From positions 5,828,001-5,892,000 of the forward strand of contig OZ241368.1 in the NCBI GenBank assembly GCA_965200525.1: a DNA stretch of 64,000 nucleotides. The letters are read 5' to 3'. A program made the translations under genes and the position numbers. Position 1 is the first letter of the stretch, and every line of letters starts with the position of its first letter. Below the pieces are notes generated by a model. It did not search any database. It had not been told where the DNA came from and was given only the letters and a program-made list of their open reading frames with translations. The DNA is from JANNPJ01 sp965200525. Its GTDB lineage: Bacteria; Actinomycetota; Actinomycetes; Actinomycetales; Kineosporiaceae. Positions 23,289-32,252 of the stretch are shown piece by piece.

Positions 23289-24911
23289 ATGCGGTCCATC
23301 AAGAAGTTGCGGCACGGGGATGACGACGGCATCGCCCTGATCGCGGTCATGATCGCGATCATGGTGATCAGCGCGTTTCTCCTGGTCACGCTCAATTACG
23401 GACTGCAGAACTCGACCGCCGGTCGAAAGGACCAGGACGCCAAGAGCGCGACGGCGGCCGCTCAGGCCGGACTGGACGAGTACCTGGCCCGTCTGAACGC
23501 CACGCCCGGCTACTACCTGGTCGGCAACACCGATGCCGGCAACCTGGCTTTCAGCGCGGGCAGGTCGATCCAGGGCACCGGTTCGGCCGGGGCCAGCTAC
23601 AAGTACCAGGTGCTGACGGCGGCCGCCGACACCACCACAACCGGCATCGTGCGGCTGAAGGTCACCGGCACGAGCGGGCTGGCCGGCCGGACCGTCTCTC
23701 GAACGCTCACCGCCAATCTGCGGACCAAGGGCTTCCTGAACTCGATCTACTTCAGCGACTACGAGGTCCAAGACCCGGCCCTGGTCGGCACCAACGCCGC
23801 TACCTGCTCGCGCTACTACTATCGAGGGCGCAACAGCGCCTCGGGCTGCAACGAGATTCAGTGGACCGGTGGTGACACGGTGCGCGGGCCGCTGCACTCG
23901 AACGACGCGCTGCAGATCAACGGTCCGGTGAATTTCACCAACACGGCCGAGACGAGTTGCCCTTCCACGAACGTCACAGCGCCCACCTACGTCTGCACGC
24001 CCCCGAAGAGTTGGTGGGGCACTCAGGGGGGTGGCACGCTGCCCACCAACTACCCGCACTACGCGGCGTCCATCCCGATGCCCGACGGCAACACCACACT
24101 GGCCACGCACACCACGCCCGGGACGGACGGCAATCAGACCGGCAGCGGGTGCTATTACACCGGCGCCACGAAGATCACCTTCACCGGCACCACCATGAGC
24201 GTGTGGAGCCCCGCCACGACATCGCCGAAGACCCCGCTGAGTTGCCTCAACGTCAGCAACCGGGCGTCTCTGCAGACCGGCCTGCCGATTCCGCCGGTGA
24301 TCTACGTCGACGAGACGACCGGAACCTGCAGCTCCGTCGGCTATCCGATGACCGGTGAGGCCCTCGGTTCCAGCAACGGCGTCAACGACTCCTACTGGAC
24401 GTCCACCGGATCCAACGCAACGACGAACTATCGCTGCGGTCGAGGTACGGCCTTCGTCAGTGGTTCGGCCGACGCCCAGGTCACCGTGGCCACCGCGGAC
24501 GACATCGTAGTGACTGGAAACCTGACTGTGGCCGACAACCTGGCCACCACCGACGTCATCGGGCTGATCGCCGCGAACGACGTCTGGATCTATCATCCGA
24601 TCAGCTCGACCTCGGCCAACCTGCTGCCCAGTGCCAGCGCCGTGACGAGCGTGCAGGCAGCGATCCTCTCCATCAGCCACAGTTTCGTGGTGCAGAACTG
24701 GGCCGCCGGCACCGCCCTGGGAACGCTGAACGTGACCGGAGCCATCGCCCAGAAGTTTCGTGGTCCGGTCGGCACCGGCAGCGGCACCACCATCTCGACC
24801 GGCTACTACAAGAATTACGTGTACGACCCGAGACTGGCATACCTGCAGCCCCCGTACTTCCTGGCTTCAGGCTCCAACCAGTGGCTGGTGTCATCCGTCA
24901 CGGATGACTGA
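23289..24911 (+). CDS. Large PilX-like pilus-associated protein
   Basis: 540 residues. The N-terminus (DDDGIALIAVMIAIMVISAF) has a hydrophobic helix in the PilX-N style, without a canonical Gly-Phe-x4-Glu signal (I-A-L-I-A instead). A mostly beta, Thr/Gly/Asn-rich ectodomain of about 480 residues follows, with Cys pairs (CSRYYYRGRNSASGC, CNEIQW, SCPSTN, YVCTPP, CYYTG). The C-terminal part has the repetitive look of polymer-forming or adhesin-type beta structure (ADDIVVTGNLTVADNLATTD, AANDVWIYHPI). It sits 19 bases after the PilW-like gene. It may be a pilus-tip or surface component; no precise function can be assigned. Confidence 0.75.
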   Translation: MRSIKKLRHGDDDGIALIAVMIAIMVISAFLLVTLNYGLQNSTAGRKDQDAKSATAAAQAGLDEYLARLNATPGYYLVGNTDAGNLAFSAGRSIQGTGSAGASYKYQVLTAAADTTTTGIVRLKVTGTSGLAGRTVSRTLTANLRTKGFLNSIYFSDYEVQDPALVGTNAATCSRYYYRGRNSASGCNEIQWTGGDTVRGPLHSNDALQINGPVNFTNTAETSCPSTNVTAPTYVCTPPKSWWGTQGGGTLPTNYPHYAASIPMPDGNTTLATHTTPGTDGNQTGSGCYYTGATKITFTGTTMSVWSPATTSPKTPLSCLNVSNRASLQTGLPIPPVIYVDETTGTCSSVGYPMTGEALGSSNGVNDSYWTSTGSNATTNYRCGRGTAFVSGSADAQVTVATADDIVVTGNLTVADNLATTDVIGLIAANDVWIYHPISSTSANLLPSASAVTSVQAAILSISHSFVVQNWAAGTALGTLNVTGAIAQKFRGPVGTGSGTTISTGYYKNYVYDPRLAYLQPPYFLASGSNQWLVSSVTDD

Positions 24912-24941
24912 TCGCCAGCCTGTGACCGCTACCGTCGTTCC

Positions 24942-25736
24942 GTGCTGAGTGTTCAGATCTTCGTCGCCGTCCTGGCAGCGATCTTCGGGCTTCTGGTGGG
25001 CTCGTTCCTCAACGTCGTCATCGTTCGGGTGCCGGCCGGCCGGTCCGTGGTCAGCCCGCGCAGCGCGTGCATGACCTGCGGCAAGCCGATCTCCGAGTGG
25101 GACAACATCCCGGTGCTGTCCTGGCTGTTGCTGCGGGGGCGCTCCCGGTGCTGCGACGAGCCCATCGGCGTGCGTTATCCGCTGGTCGAGGCCGGTACCG
25201 CCGTGGCGTTCGGCGGGGTCGGCCTGTGGCTGGGCGCATCCTGGCGGCTGCCGGCCCTGCTGTACCTGGCCGCGATCAGCATCGCCCTGACGATGATCGA
25301 CCTCGAGCTCAAGCGCCTGCCGAACGCCATCGTGCTGCCCTCCTATCCGGTCGCCGCGGCGCTGCTGGTACTGCCGGCGATCACCGAGGGCGAGCCCGGC
25401 CGGCTGCTGCGGGCCGCGATCTGCGGGGCCGGACTGTACGCGTTCTACTTCTTGCTGATCCTGATCAAGCCGGGCGCGATGGGCTTCGGCGACGTCAAAC
25501 TGGCCGGCGTCCTCGGGCTCTACCTGGGCTGGTTCGGCTGGCAGCACGCCGTCGTGGGGGCCTTCCTCGGGTTTCTGCTCGGCGGCGTCGTGGGCATTCT
25601 GCTGATGATTCTGGGCCGGGCCGGGCGCAAGACCCAGATTCCTTTCGGGCCCTACATGATTGTCGGCGCCTGGCTGGCTCTGGCCATCGCCGAACCGGTC
25701 ACCAGTTGGTACCTCGGCGCCACCGGTATTTCTTGA
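24942..25736 (+). CDS. pilD: Prepilin peptidase / N-methyltransferase PilD
   Basis: 264 residues, the aspartyl membrane protease that removes prepilin leaders. The N-terminal A24_N domain has GSFLNVVIVRVPAGRSVVSP and a Cys motif CMTC...DNIPVLSWLLLRGRSRCC; the second pair is CC rather than CxxC. The peptidase domain has both catalytic Asp motifs: LTMIDLELKRLPN and the GxGD-type MGFGDVKLAG, with several membrane spans. Start GTG 24942. It serves the prepilin genes immediately upstream. Confidence 0.92.
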   Translation: MLSVQIFVAVLAAIFGLLVGSFLNVVIVRVPAGRSVVSPRSACMTCGKPISEWDNIPVLSWLLLRGRSRCCDEPIGVRYPLVEAGTAVAFGGVGLWLGASWRLPALLYLAAISIALTMIDLELKRLPNAIVLPSYPVAAALLVLPAITEGEPGRLLRAAICGAGLYAFYFLLILIKPGAMGFGDVKLAGVLGLYLGWFGWQHAVVGAFLGFLLGGVVGILLMILGRAGRKTQIPFGPYMIVGAWLALAIAEPVTSWYLGATGIS

Positions 25737-25912
25737 GGCGCACCGTCTGAGTGACCAAAACCCTTGACCGCTGGGCCGTTCGAGGGAAGGTGACCGGCCT
25801 CGGAGCACTGAGCGTGCCAGGCCGCTCAAGCAACGCCCGCCGCTACCCGATCCTGCCTCTGGGTGATCCATGAAGGGTGCCCGTCAGGCAGGCGAGAAGG
25901 GGAGCGGCAACC

Positions 25913-26962
25913 ATGGCTCGACGCACGGCCATCGGCCTGGACATCGGGACCTCAGTGGTCCGGGCCGCCGAGTTGTCCTTCGGTCGAGGTGGCATCACCC
26001 TCGACCGCTTCGGCCAGGTAGTGCTCCCTGACGGCGCGGTTCGCGACGGCGAGGTCGTCGACGAGGAAGCCGTCACCGCCTGCGTGAAGCATCTCTGGTC
26101 GGCCACCGGGTTCACCCACAAGAAGGTCGTCCTGGGCGTGGCCAACCAGCGCGTGATCGTCCGGCAGATGGATCTGCCCTGGATGGCTCAGGCCGAGCTG
26201 CGCTCGAGCCTGGCCTTCCACGTGGCCGACTTCCTGCCGATCGCGGTCGAGCAGTCGGTGCTGGACTTCTTCCCGCTGGAGGAGATCCAGAACGAGGCCG
26301 GCGCCCGGATGCTGCGGGGGCTGCTGGTCGCGGCCCAGCGCGACACCGTGCTGTCCAACGTGCGGTGTGCCGAGGAGGCCGGCCTCAAGGTGGCCAGCGT
26401 CGACTTGACCTCGTTCGCCGTATTGCGGGCGATGGGCCGGCAGACCGACCTCACGGTCGGCACCGAGGCCCTGATCGACGTGGGCGCCCGGGTGACCAAC
26501 ATCGTGGTGCACAGCTCCGGCGTCCCCCGGTTCGTCCGGATCCTGCTGATGGGCGGCCAGGACGTCACCGACGCCGTCTCCGAGCAGCTCGGCGTCCCGT
26601 TGGAGAAGGCCGAGGGGATGAAGCAGCACTTCGTCACCTACGGCTCCGGCGAGGAGCTGGCCATGGTGTCGCGCACCGTGGCCACCACCGCCCAGGACTT
26701 CGTGGACGAGATCCGCGGCTCGCTCGACTACTACGCGTCGTCCAACCCGGCGGCCCAGGTCGAGCGGATCGTGATCACCGGTGGTGGGTCGCGCCTGGAG
26801 GGCCTGGTCGACCGGCTCGCCTCCGGCACCCGGCTGCCGGTGATCAACGGTGATCCGCTCTGGCCGCTGCGGATCGGGCGGACCGGTCTCGACGAGGATC
26901 AGCTCGAATTCATCAAGCCGCTGGCCGCGGTGCCGGTCGGCCTGGCCCTGGGAGCGATCTGA
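25913..26962 (+). CDS. pilM: Type IV pilus assembly protein PilM
   Basis: 349 residues of the actin-like PilM family: phosphate-1 motif IGLDIGTSVVRAAEL, VILGV-like segment VVLGVANQRVIVRQMDLPWM, EALIDVGARVTNIVVH, and the adenosine-type loop IVITGGGSRLEGLVDRL. It forms the cytoplasmic ring bound to the PilN N-terminus. ATG 25913 follows GAAGGGGAG; an in-frame ATG 36 bases upstream is less likely. The stop overlaps the pilN ATG. Confidence 0.93.
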   Translation: MARRTAIGLDIGTSVVRAAELSFGRGGITLDRFGQVVLPDGAVRDGEVVDEEAVTACVKHLWSATGFTHKKVVLGVANQRVIVRQMDLPWMAQAELRSSLAFHVADFLPIAVEQSVLDFFPLEEIQNEAGARMLRGLLVAAQRDTVLSNVRCAEEAGLKVASVDLTSFAVLRAMGRQTDLTVGTEALIDVGARVTNIVVHSSGVPRFVRILLMGGQDVTDAVSEQLGVPLEKAEGMKQHFVTYGSGEELAMVSRTVATTAQDFVDEIRGSLDYYASSNPAAQVERIVITGGGSRLEGLVDRLASGTRLPVINGDPLWPLRIGRTGLDEDQLEFIKPLAAVPVGLALGAI

Positions 26963-27660
26963 TGACCGAACAGCTCACCGAGGACCAGGTCGACGTTGCT
27001 CCCGAAGAAGCGCCTCAGGGTCCGATCCGGGTTGCCTGGGCACCGGTGCCCAAGGTCAACCTGCTGCCGATCGAGATCCTCGAGGGCCGCCGATTCCGGC
27101 GGACCCAAGCTTTGCTCGGCGGCGCCGTGCTGGGGGCCGTGCTGGTCGCGGCCGGCGGGACGTTCTGGGCCCAGCAGGGGATCAACGACGCGAACGATGC
27201 GCTGGTGAGCTCGGAGGGCCAGGTCTCGGCCCTGACGGCCCAGCAGAACCAGTACTCGGCCGTACCCACGGTGATCGCCCAGGTGGACGCGGCCGAGACG
27301 GCCCGGACCACCGCCATGGGCACCGATGTGTTGCTGTACCGCTACCTCACCGACCTCGACGGAGCTCGCCCGTCCGGCCTGGAGTTCACCGGGCTGACGG
27401 TCACGGTCCCGGCCGGCGGCTCCGCGGCCACCGGAGCCAACCCTCTGGTCGCCAGCGGGATCGGCACGCTCACCATCGAGGGGAAGGCCGATCAGTACGA
27501 AGAGGTCTCGACCTGGATGGAATCGCTGGACAAGATCACCGGGGTTGCCTCACCCACCCTGGCCAGCGCGATCAAGGCTCCGGCCGGGCTCACCTACAGC
27601 ACCGGGGCTGTCCTGAACTCAGACGCGTTGTCCGGACGCTACGACAAGAAAGCGGGCTGA
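26962..27660 (+). CDS. pilN: Type IV pilus assembly protein PilN
   Basis: 232 residues. The cytoplasmic N-terminus holds the PilM-binding motif KVNLLPIEILEGRR (about residues 33-46). One membrane span (LLGGAVLGAVLVAAGGTFWA) and a periplasm-facing coiled-coil and ferredoxin-like domain follow. ATG 26962 shares bases with the pilM stop (TGATG), indicating translational coupling. It partners with PilO to link the cytoplasmic ring to the platform. Confidence 0.9.
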   Translation: MTEQLTEDQVDVAPEEAPQGPIRVAWAPVPKVNLLPIEILEGRRFRRTQALLGGAVLGAVLVAAGGTFWAQQGINDANDALVSSEGQVSALTAQQNQYSAVPTVIAQVDAAETARTTAMGTDVLLYRYLTDLDGARPSGLEFTGLTVTVPAGGSAATGANPLVASGIGTLTIEGKADQYEEVSTWMESLDKITGVASPTLASAIKAPAGLTYSTGAVLNSDALSGRYDKKAG

Positions 27661-27662
27661 CC

Positions 27663-28499
27663 ATGCTTGCCAATCGGACCGGACGGTGGTCCATCGGGGC
27701 TGCCCTGATCTGCGTCCTGCTGCTCGCCGCCTCGTGGTTCCTGCTGATCAGCCCGCGGCGGGCCGACGCGGCGGACGTTCGCACCCAGGTGACGGCAACC
27801 GACAACCAGGCCGGTGACCTCCGGATCAAGCTGGCTCAGCTCAAGGCGGAATTCGCCGATCTGCCCGCGCAGAAGGCCAAGCTCAAGGCGATCAAGCAGC
27901 AACTGCCCCCGACCGCCGACATCCCGGCCTTCGTCCGATCGATGCAGAGCATCGCGGCCCAGAGCGGAGTCTCGCTGGACTCCATCACTCCTGGCGCCCC
28001 GGCCCTGCTGGGCAACACCCCGGGCAACACCGCCTCGGGCCCGGGTTCCCTGGTCGGCATCCCGATGACCATCACGATCAGCGGCGAGTACTTCGAGACC
28101 GTCCTTTTCCTGAAGCAGGTGCAGACCAAGCTGCAGCGGTCCTATCTGATCAATGGCCTGGCCCTCACCCCGAACGAGGACATCGCCACGGCCACGGCGG
28201 CCCCGACGGTGGCGCCCACCGCCACCGCCATCGCCACGGCTTCACCAGGTTCGACGGCCACGGCGACCCCGACTCCGGTGGTAACGGCCGCCCCGGCCGT
28301 CACCGACGACACCTCGGGCACGCTGATTAATGTCACGGTCAACGTCAGCGGCTCGATCTTCGTGCTGCTGGACGGCACCTCGACCCTGGACGAGGTCACG
28401 GCGGCGACCAAGGCGGCGAGCAAGACGGGGACCAAGACGCCGGCCACCACCGCCACGACGGCCCCGGTGGCCGGCGGTAACGAGAGCACCACCCGCTGA
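27663..28499 (+). CDS. pilO: Type IV pilus assembly protein PilO
   Basis: 278 residues: a membrane span near the N-terminus (SIGAALICVLLLAASWFLLI), a coiled-coil (LRIKLAQLKAEFADLPAQKA) and the PilO domain (PAFVRSMQSIAAQSGVSLDS, ISGEYFETVLFLKQVQTKLQ). A Thr/Ala/Pro-rich insertion at about residues 177-210 (TATAAPTVAPTATAIATASP) and a similar tail are unusual compared with Gram-negative PilO. ATG 27663 is 2 bases after the pilN stop. No pilP or pilQ follows, as expected for a cell without an outer membrane. Confidence 0.88.
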   Translation: MLANRTGRWSIGAALICVLLLAASWFLLISPRRADAADVRTQVTATDNQAGDLRIKLAQLKAEFADLPAQKAKLKAIKQQLPPTADIPAFVRSMQSIAAQSGVSLDSITPGAPALLGNTPGNTASGPGSLVGIPMTITISGEYFETVLFLKQVQTKLQRSYLINGLALTPNEDIATATAAPTVAPTATAIATASPGSTATATPTPVVTAAPAVTDDTSGTLINVTVNVSGSIFVLLDGTSTLDEVTAATKAASKTGTKTPATTATTAPVAGGNESTTR

Positions 28500-28519
28500 C
28501 GCCACCCCTGTCGGCCTGC

Positions 28520-28540
28520 TGCCGCCGATCCGCGGCGGCA
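28520..28540 (+). terminator. Hairpin between pilO and aroC
   Basis: TGCCGCCG (28520-28527) pairs with CGGCGGCA (28533-28540) around a 5-base loop. Plausible end of the pilus transcript. Confidence 0.55.
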
Positions 28541-28565
28541 ACCCGGGCCGTGGGAGGATCGAGCC

Positions 28566-29780
28566 ATGCTTCGTTGGCTCACCGCGGGTGAATCTCATGG
28601 TCCGCTTCTGATTGGCGTTCTGGAAGGTCTGCCTGCTGGTGTCGAGATCACCAGTGACGACCTGAAGGCCGCGCTCGCCCGCCGGCGTCTGGGGTACGGC
28701 CGGGGCGGCCGGATGAAGTTCGAGCAGGACGAGGTCCGGATGGTCGGCGGCGTCCGGCACGGGCTGAGCATCGGTGGGCCGGTCGCGGTCGAGGTCGGCA
28801 ACACCGAGTGGCCCAAGTGGGAGACGGTGATGTCGGCCGACCCGGTGGATCCGAGTCTGCTCGACGACAAGGGCCGCAACGCCCCGCTGACCCGCCCCCG
28901 GCCCGGCCACGCCGATCTGGCGGGCATGCAGAAGTACGGCTTCGACGACGCCCGCCCGGTGCTGGAGCGGGCCTCGGCCCGGGAGACCGCGGCGCGGGTC
29001 GCGCTGGGGGCCGTGGCCGCCGCCTTCCTGGAGCAGGCGGCCGGTATCCGGCTGGTCAGCCACACGGTCTCGATCGGCCCGGTGTTCACCCCGGACGACG
29101 CCGAACTGCCGGGCCCGGACGACGTCGATGCCCTGGACGCCGATCCGATGCGCTGCCACCACGCGCCGACCAGCGCCGCGATGGTGGCCGAGATCGACGA
29201 CTGCCGCAAGGCCGGCGACACCCTCGGCGGGGTGGTCGAGGTGCTGGCCTACGGCCTGCCGCCGGGCCTGGGCAGCCACGTGCACTGGGACCGCCGGCTC
29301 GACTCGCGGCTGGCCGGGGCCCTGATGGGCATCCAAGCGATCAAGGGCGTCGAGGTCGGCGACGGCTTCCGCACCGCTGCCCGCCGCGGCAGCGCCGCCC
29401 ACGACGAGATCGAGCGGGACTCGGCCGGCGCGATCCGCCGGCGCACCGGCCGGGCCGGCGGCGTCGAGGGCGGGATGTCCACCGGCGACGTCCTGCGGGT
29501 GCGAGCCGCGATGAAGCCGATCTCGACCGTGCCGAGGGCACTGGCCACGATCGACACCGCCACCGGCGAGCCCGCGGTGGCCATCCACCAGCGCTCGGAC
29601 GTGTGTGCCGTGCCGGCCGCCGGGGTGGTCGCCGAGGCGATGGTGGCCCTGGTGCTGGCCGAGGCCGTGCTGGAGAAGTTCGGCGGCGACAGCGTGCCCG
29701 AGACCGCCCGCAACGTTCGCAGCTACCTGCAGGCCATTCCCGAGCTGCTGCGGCCCGACTCCAGCGGCGACCCGTCGTGA
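28566..29780 (+). CDS. aroC: Chorismate synthase
   Basis: 404 residues; converts EPSP to chorismate with reduced FMN. Family signatures in order: LRWLTAGESHGPLLIGVLEG, RRRLGYGRGGRMKFEQDEV, NAPLTRPRPGHADLAGMQKY, RASARETAARVALGAVA, and the C-terminal GRAGGVEGGMSTGDVLRVRA. The length is normal. ATG 28566 heads the aroC-aroK-aroB operon; its stop overlaps the aroK GTG. Confidence 0.97.
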   Translation: MLRWLTAGESHGPLLIGVLEGLPAGVEITSDDLKAALARRRLGYGRGGRMKFEQDEVRMVGGVRHGLSIGGPVAVEVGNTEWPKWETVMSADPVDPSLLDDKGRNAPLTRPRPGHADLAGMQKYGFDDARPVLERASARETAARVALGAVAAAFLEQAAGIRLVSHTVSIGPVFTPDDAELPGPDDVDALDADPMRCHHAPTSAAMVAEIDDCRKAGDTLGGVVEVLAYGLPPGLGSHVHWDRRLDSRLAGALMGIQAIKGVEVGDGFRTAARRGSAAHDEIERDSAGAIRRRTGRAGGVEGGMSTGDVLRVRAAMKPISTVPRALATIDTATGEPAVAIHQRSDVCAVPAAGVVAEAMVALVLAEAVLEKFGGDSVPETARNVRSYLQAIPELLRPDSSGDPS

Positions 29781-30349
29781 GCGGCGACCGGGTGCGCCCG
29801 TACGCCGTCCTGATCGGGCCGCCCGGAGCCGGCAAGACGACGATCGCCCGGGCCGTCGCGGCCAAGCGGTCGCTGCCGTTTCGCGACACCGACCTCGACG
29901 TCGAGGAGCGGGCCGGCCGGTCGGTGGCCGAGATCTTCGTGGACGACGGCGAGTCGACCTTTCGCGAGCTGGAGCACGCGGCGGTGCTCGACGCCCTGGC
30001 CGAGCACGACGGCGTCCTGTCGATCGGGGGTGGCGCCGTGCTCGACCCCCGCACCCAGGAGGCGCTGCGTGGGCACATCGTGGTGTTCCTCGACGTCCGG
30101 ATCGCCGACGCCTCGAGGCGGATCGGGCTCAACCGCGACCGGCCGCTGCTGCTGGGCAACCCCCGGGCGCAGTGGACGATCATGATGGACCACCGCCGCC
30201 CGATCTACACCGAGGTGGCCACGATCCGGGTCGCCACCGACGGGCTGAGCGCCGACGAGGTGACGGTTCAGGTACTGGCCGCGCTGGACGAACTTGAAGC
30301 GGCGGGGACGTCGGCCGAGGGGGATCCGAACGGGGGAGAGCAGCGGTGA
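29777..30349 (+). CDS. aroK: Shikimate kinase
   Basis: 190 residues. Walker A GPPGAGKTT near residues 14-22, shikimate-binding DTDLDVEERAGRSVAEIF, GGGAVLDPRTQEAL, and the lid Arg in NRDRPLLLGNP. A C-terminal extension of about 20 residues after the last helix is acidic and Gly-rich. GTG 29777 overlaps the aroC stop (GTGA), and the 3' end overlaps aroB in the same way. Confidence 0.95.
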   Translation: MSGDRVRPYAVLIGPPGAGKTTIARAVAAKRSLPFRDTDLDVEERAGRSVAEIFVDDGESTFRELEHAAVLDALAEHDGVLSIGGGAVLDPRTQEALRGHIVVFLDVRIADASRRIGLNRDRPLLLGNPRAQWTIMMDHRRPIYTEVATIRVATDGLSADEVTVQVLAALDELEAAGTSAEGDPNGGEQR

Positions 30350-31443
30350 AGGTGGCTTCGACGACCATCCGGGTGGGCCGGGACGGCGATCCGGGCAGCC
30401 CGCCCTACGACGTCCTGATCGGTCCGGGTGGGCTGCAGGCGCTGCCCCGGCTGCTGGGGCCGGACGTGGTCCGGGTCGGCGTCGTCCACCCCCGGGCCCT
30501 GCGCTCGACCGCCCAGGCGGTGGAGCTCGACCTGACCGAGGCCGGGCTGCGGCCGCTGCTGATCGAGGTGCCGGACGGCGAGGGGGCCAAGACCGCGGCC
30601 GTGCTGGCCATGTGCTGGGGGGTGCTCGGCCAGGCCGGTTTTACCCGGACCGACGCCCTGGTCGGCCTCGGCGGTGGGGCGGTGACCGATCTGGCCGGGT
30701 TCGTGGCCGCCACCTGGCTGCGCGGCGTCCCGGTGGTGCAGGTGCCGACCACGCTGCTGGCCATGGTCGACGCCGCGGTCGGGGGCAAGACCGGGATCAA
30801 CACGGCCGAGGGCAAGAACCTGGTCGGGGCCTTCCACCCGCCCCGGGCGGTGATCTGTGATCTCTCCGCGCTCAGCACCCTGCCGCACGCCGACCTGGTG
30901 GCCGGCCTGGGCGAGGTGGTCAAGACCGGGTTCATCGCCGATCCGGTGATCCTCGACCTGATCGAGGAGAACCCGGCCGAGGCCACCGCCTGGGACTCGC
31001 CCGTGCTGCGGGAGCTGGTCGAGCGCAGCATCGAGGTCAAGGCCCGGGTGGTCACCGACGACCTGCGCGAGTCGGGCTTGCGCGAGATCCTCAACTACGG
31101 CCACACCTTCGCTCACGCCGTCGAGCAGGTCGAGAAGTTCGGCTGGCGGCACGGCGAGGCGGTCAGCCTGGGCATGATGTACGTCGCCCAGCTCGGCTAC
31201 CTGGCCGGCCGGACCGATGCCGCTCTGGTCGCCCGCCACCGCCGGGTGCTGGCCGGCCTGGGCCTGCCGCTGAGCTACCGGGGCGACCGCTGGCCGGCCC
31301 TGCTGGCCGCGATGACCCGGGACAAGAAGAACCGGGGCGACCTGATGCGGTTCGTCGTCCTCGACGGCCTGGCCCGCCCGGCCCGCCTGGAGGGCCCCAC
31401 CCCCGAGCAGCTCGAAGAGGCCTACCGCCTGATCAGCGCCTGA
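30346..31443 (+). CDS. aroB: 3-Dehydroquinate synthase
   Basis: 365 residues; NAD- and metal-dependent cyclisation of DAHP. Motifs: VGLGGGAVTDLAGFVAATWL, VPTTLLAMVDAAVGGKTGIN, GAFHPPRAVICD, GLGEVVKTGFI, the metal-ligand regions REILNYGHTFAHAVEQVE and WRHGEAVSLGMMYVA. GTG 30346 overlaps the aroK stop. A hairpin starts directly at the stop codon. Confidence 0.97.
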   Translation: MKVASTTIRVGRDGDPGSPPYDVLIGPGGLQALPRLLGPDVVRVGVVHPRALRSTAQAVELDLTEAGLRPLLIEVPDGEGAKTAAVLAMCWGVLGQAGFTRTDALVGLGGGAVTDLAGFVAATWLRGVPVVQVPTTLLAMVDAAVGGKTGINTAEGKNLVGAFHPPRAVICDLSALSTLPHADLVAGLGEVVKTGFIADPVILDLIEENPAEATAWDSPVLRELVERSIEVKARVVTDDLRESGLREILNYGHTFAHAVEQVEKFGWRHGEAVSLGMMYVAQLGYLAGRTDAALVARHRRVLAGLGLPLSYRGDRWPALLAAMTRDKKNRGDLMRFVVLDGLARPARLEGPTPEQLEEAYRLISA

Positions 31444-31469
31444 GCCCATGGTCCCGGAGGGACGTGGGC
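31444..31469 (+). terminator. Hairpin terminator after aroB
   Basis: GCCCA/TGGGC and GTCCC/GGGAC arms (31444-31455 with 31459-31469, small internal bulge) and loop GGA, one base after the aroB stop. The next about 185 bases to efp contain only a weak -10-like TACGAT (31554-31559). Confidence 0.6.
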
Positions 31470-31654
31470 CGGGGTCTGACCCGGCGGGTGGGTGATATTC
31501 CGGCCGAATCGGCTGGACGGGCGCGAGCGGAGAGCGGCCGGCCCGGGCCCGGCTACGATGACGGCAGGAAATCCTCGCCCTCCGCACCACCCATCCGGAC
31601 CGGCACGCGGGCACGACCGTGCCCGGCGGCCGGCGCGTCAATGAGAGAGACCAC

Positions 31655-32215
31655 GTGGCATCGACCAACGACCTGAAGAACGGCATCGTGCTCAACCTGG
31701 ACGGCCAGCTCTGGACCGTCGTGGAGTTCCAGCACGTCAAGCCCGGCAAGGGCCCCGCCTTCGTGCGGACCAAGCTCAAGCACGTGCTGTCCGGCAAGGT
31801 GGTGGACAAGACGTTCAACGCGGGCACCAAGGTGGAGACGGCGACCGTCGACAAGCGGGACATGCAGTTCCTGTATAAGGACGGCACCGACTTCATCTTC
31901 ATGGACACCGACACCTACGACCAGATCCCGATCTCCGAGGCCACCGTCGGCGACGCGGCGAACTTCCTGCTGGAGAACCAGGAGGCGACCATCGCCACCC
32001 ACGAGGACGTGCCGCTGTTCGTCGAGCTGCCGACCTCCGTCGTCCTGGAGATCACCTACACCGAGCCGGGCCTGCAGGGCGACCGCTCGACCGGCGGCAC
32101 CAAGCCGGCCACGGTCGAGACCGGCTACGAGATGCAGGTCCCGCTGTTCGTCGAGCAGGGCACCAGGGTCAAGGTGGACACCCGCTCGGGTGACTACCTG
32201 GGCCGGGTCAGCTGA
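31655..32215 (+). CDS. efp: Translation elongation factor P
   Basis: 186 residues, the standard three-domain EF-P that rescues ribosomes stalled at Pro-Pro motifs. Domain I carries the tip loop HVKPGKGPAFVRTKLK with Lys32 at the apex. The C-terminus has the signature RSTGGTKPATVETGYEMQVP followed by VDTRSGDYLGRVS. GTG 31655 gives the family-typical MASTNDLKNG start; the in-frame codons upstream are leader. Confidence 0.96.
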   Translation: MASTNDLKNGIVLNLDGQLWTVVEFQHVKPGKGPAFVRTKLKHVLSGKVVDKTFNAGTKVETATVDKRDMQFLYKDGTDFIFMDTDTYDQIPISEATVGDAANFLLENQEATIATHEDVPLFVELPTSVVLEITYTEPGLQGDRSTGGTKPATVETGYEMQVPLFVEQGTRVKVDTRSGDYLGRVS

Positions 32216-32252
32216 GCCGGAGATCCGAACCTCGATGGGAGCCGGAAGCTAG

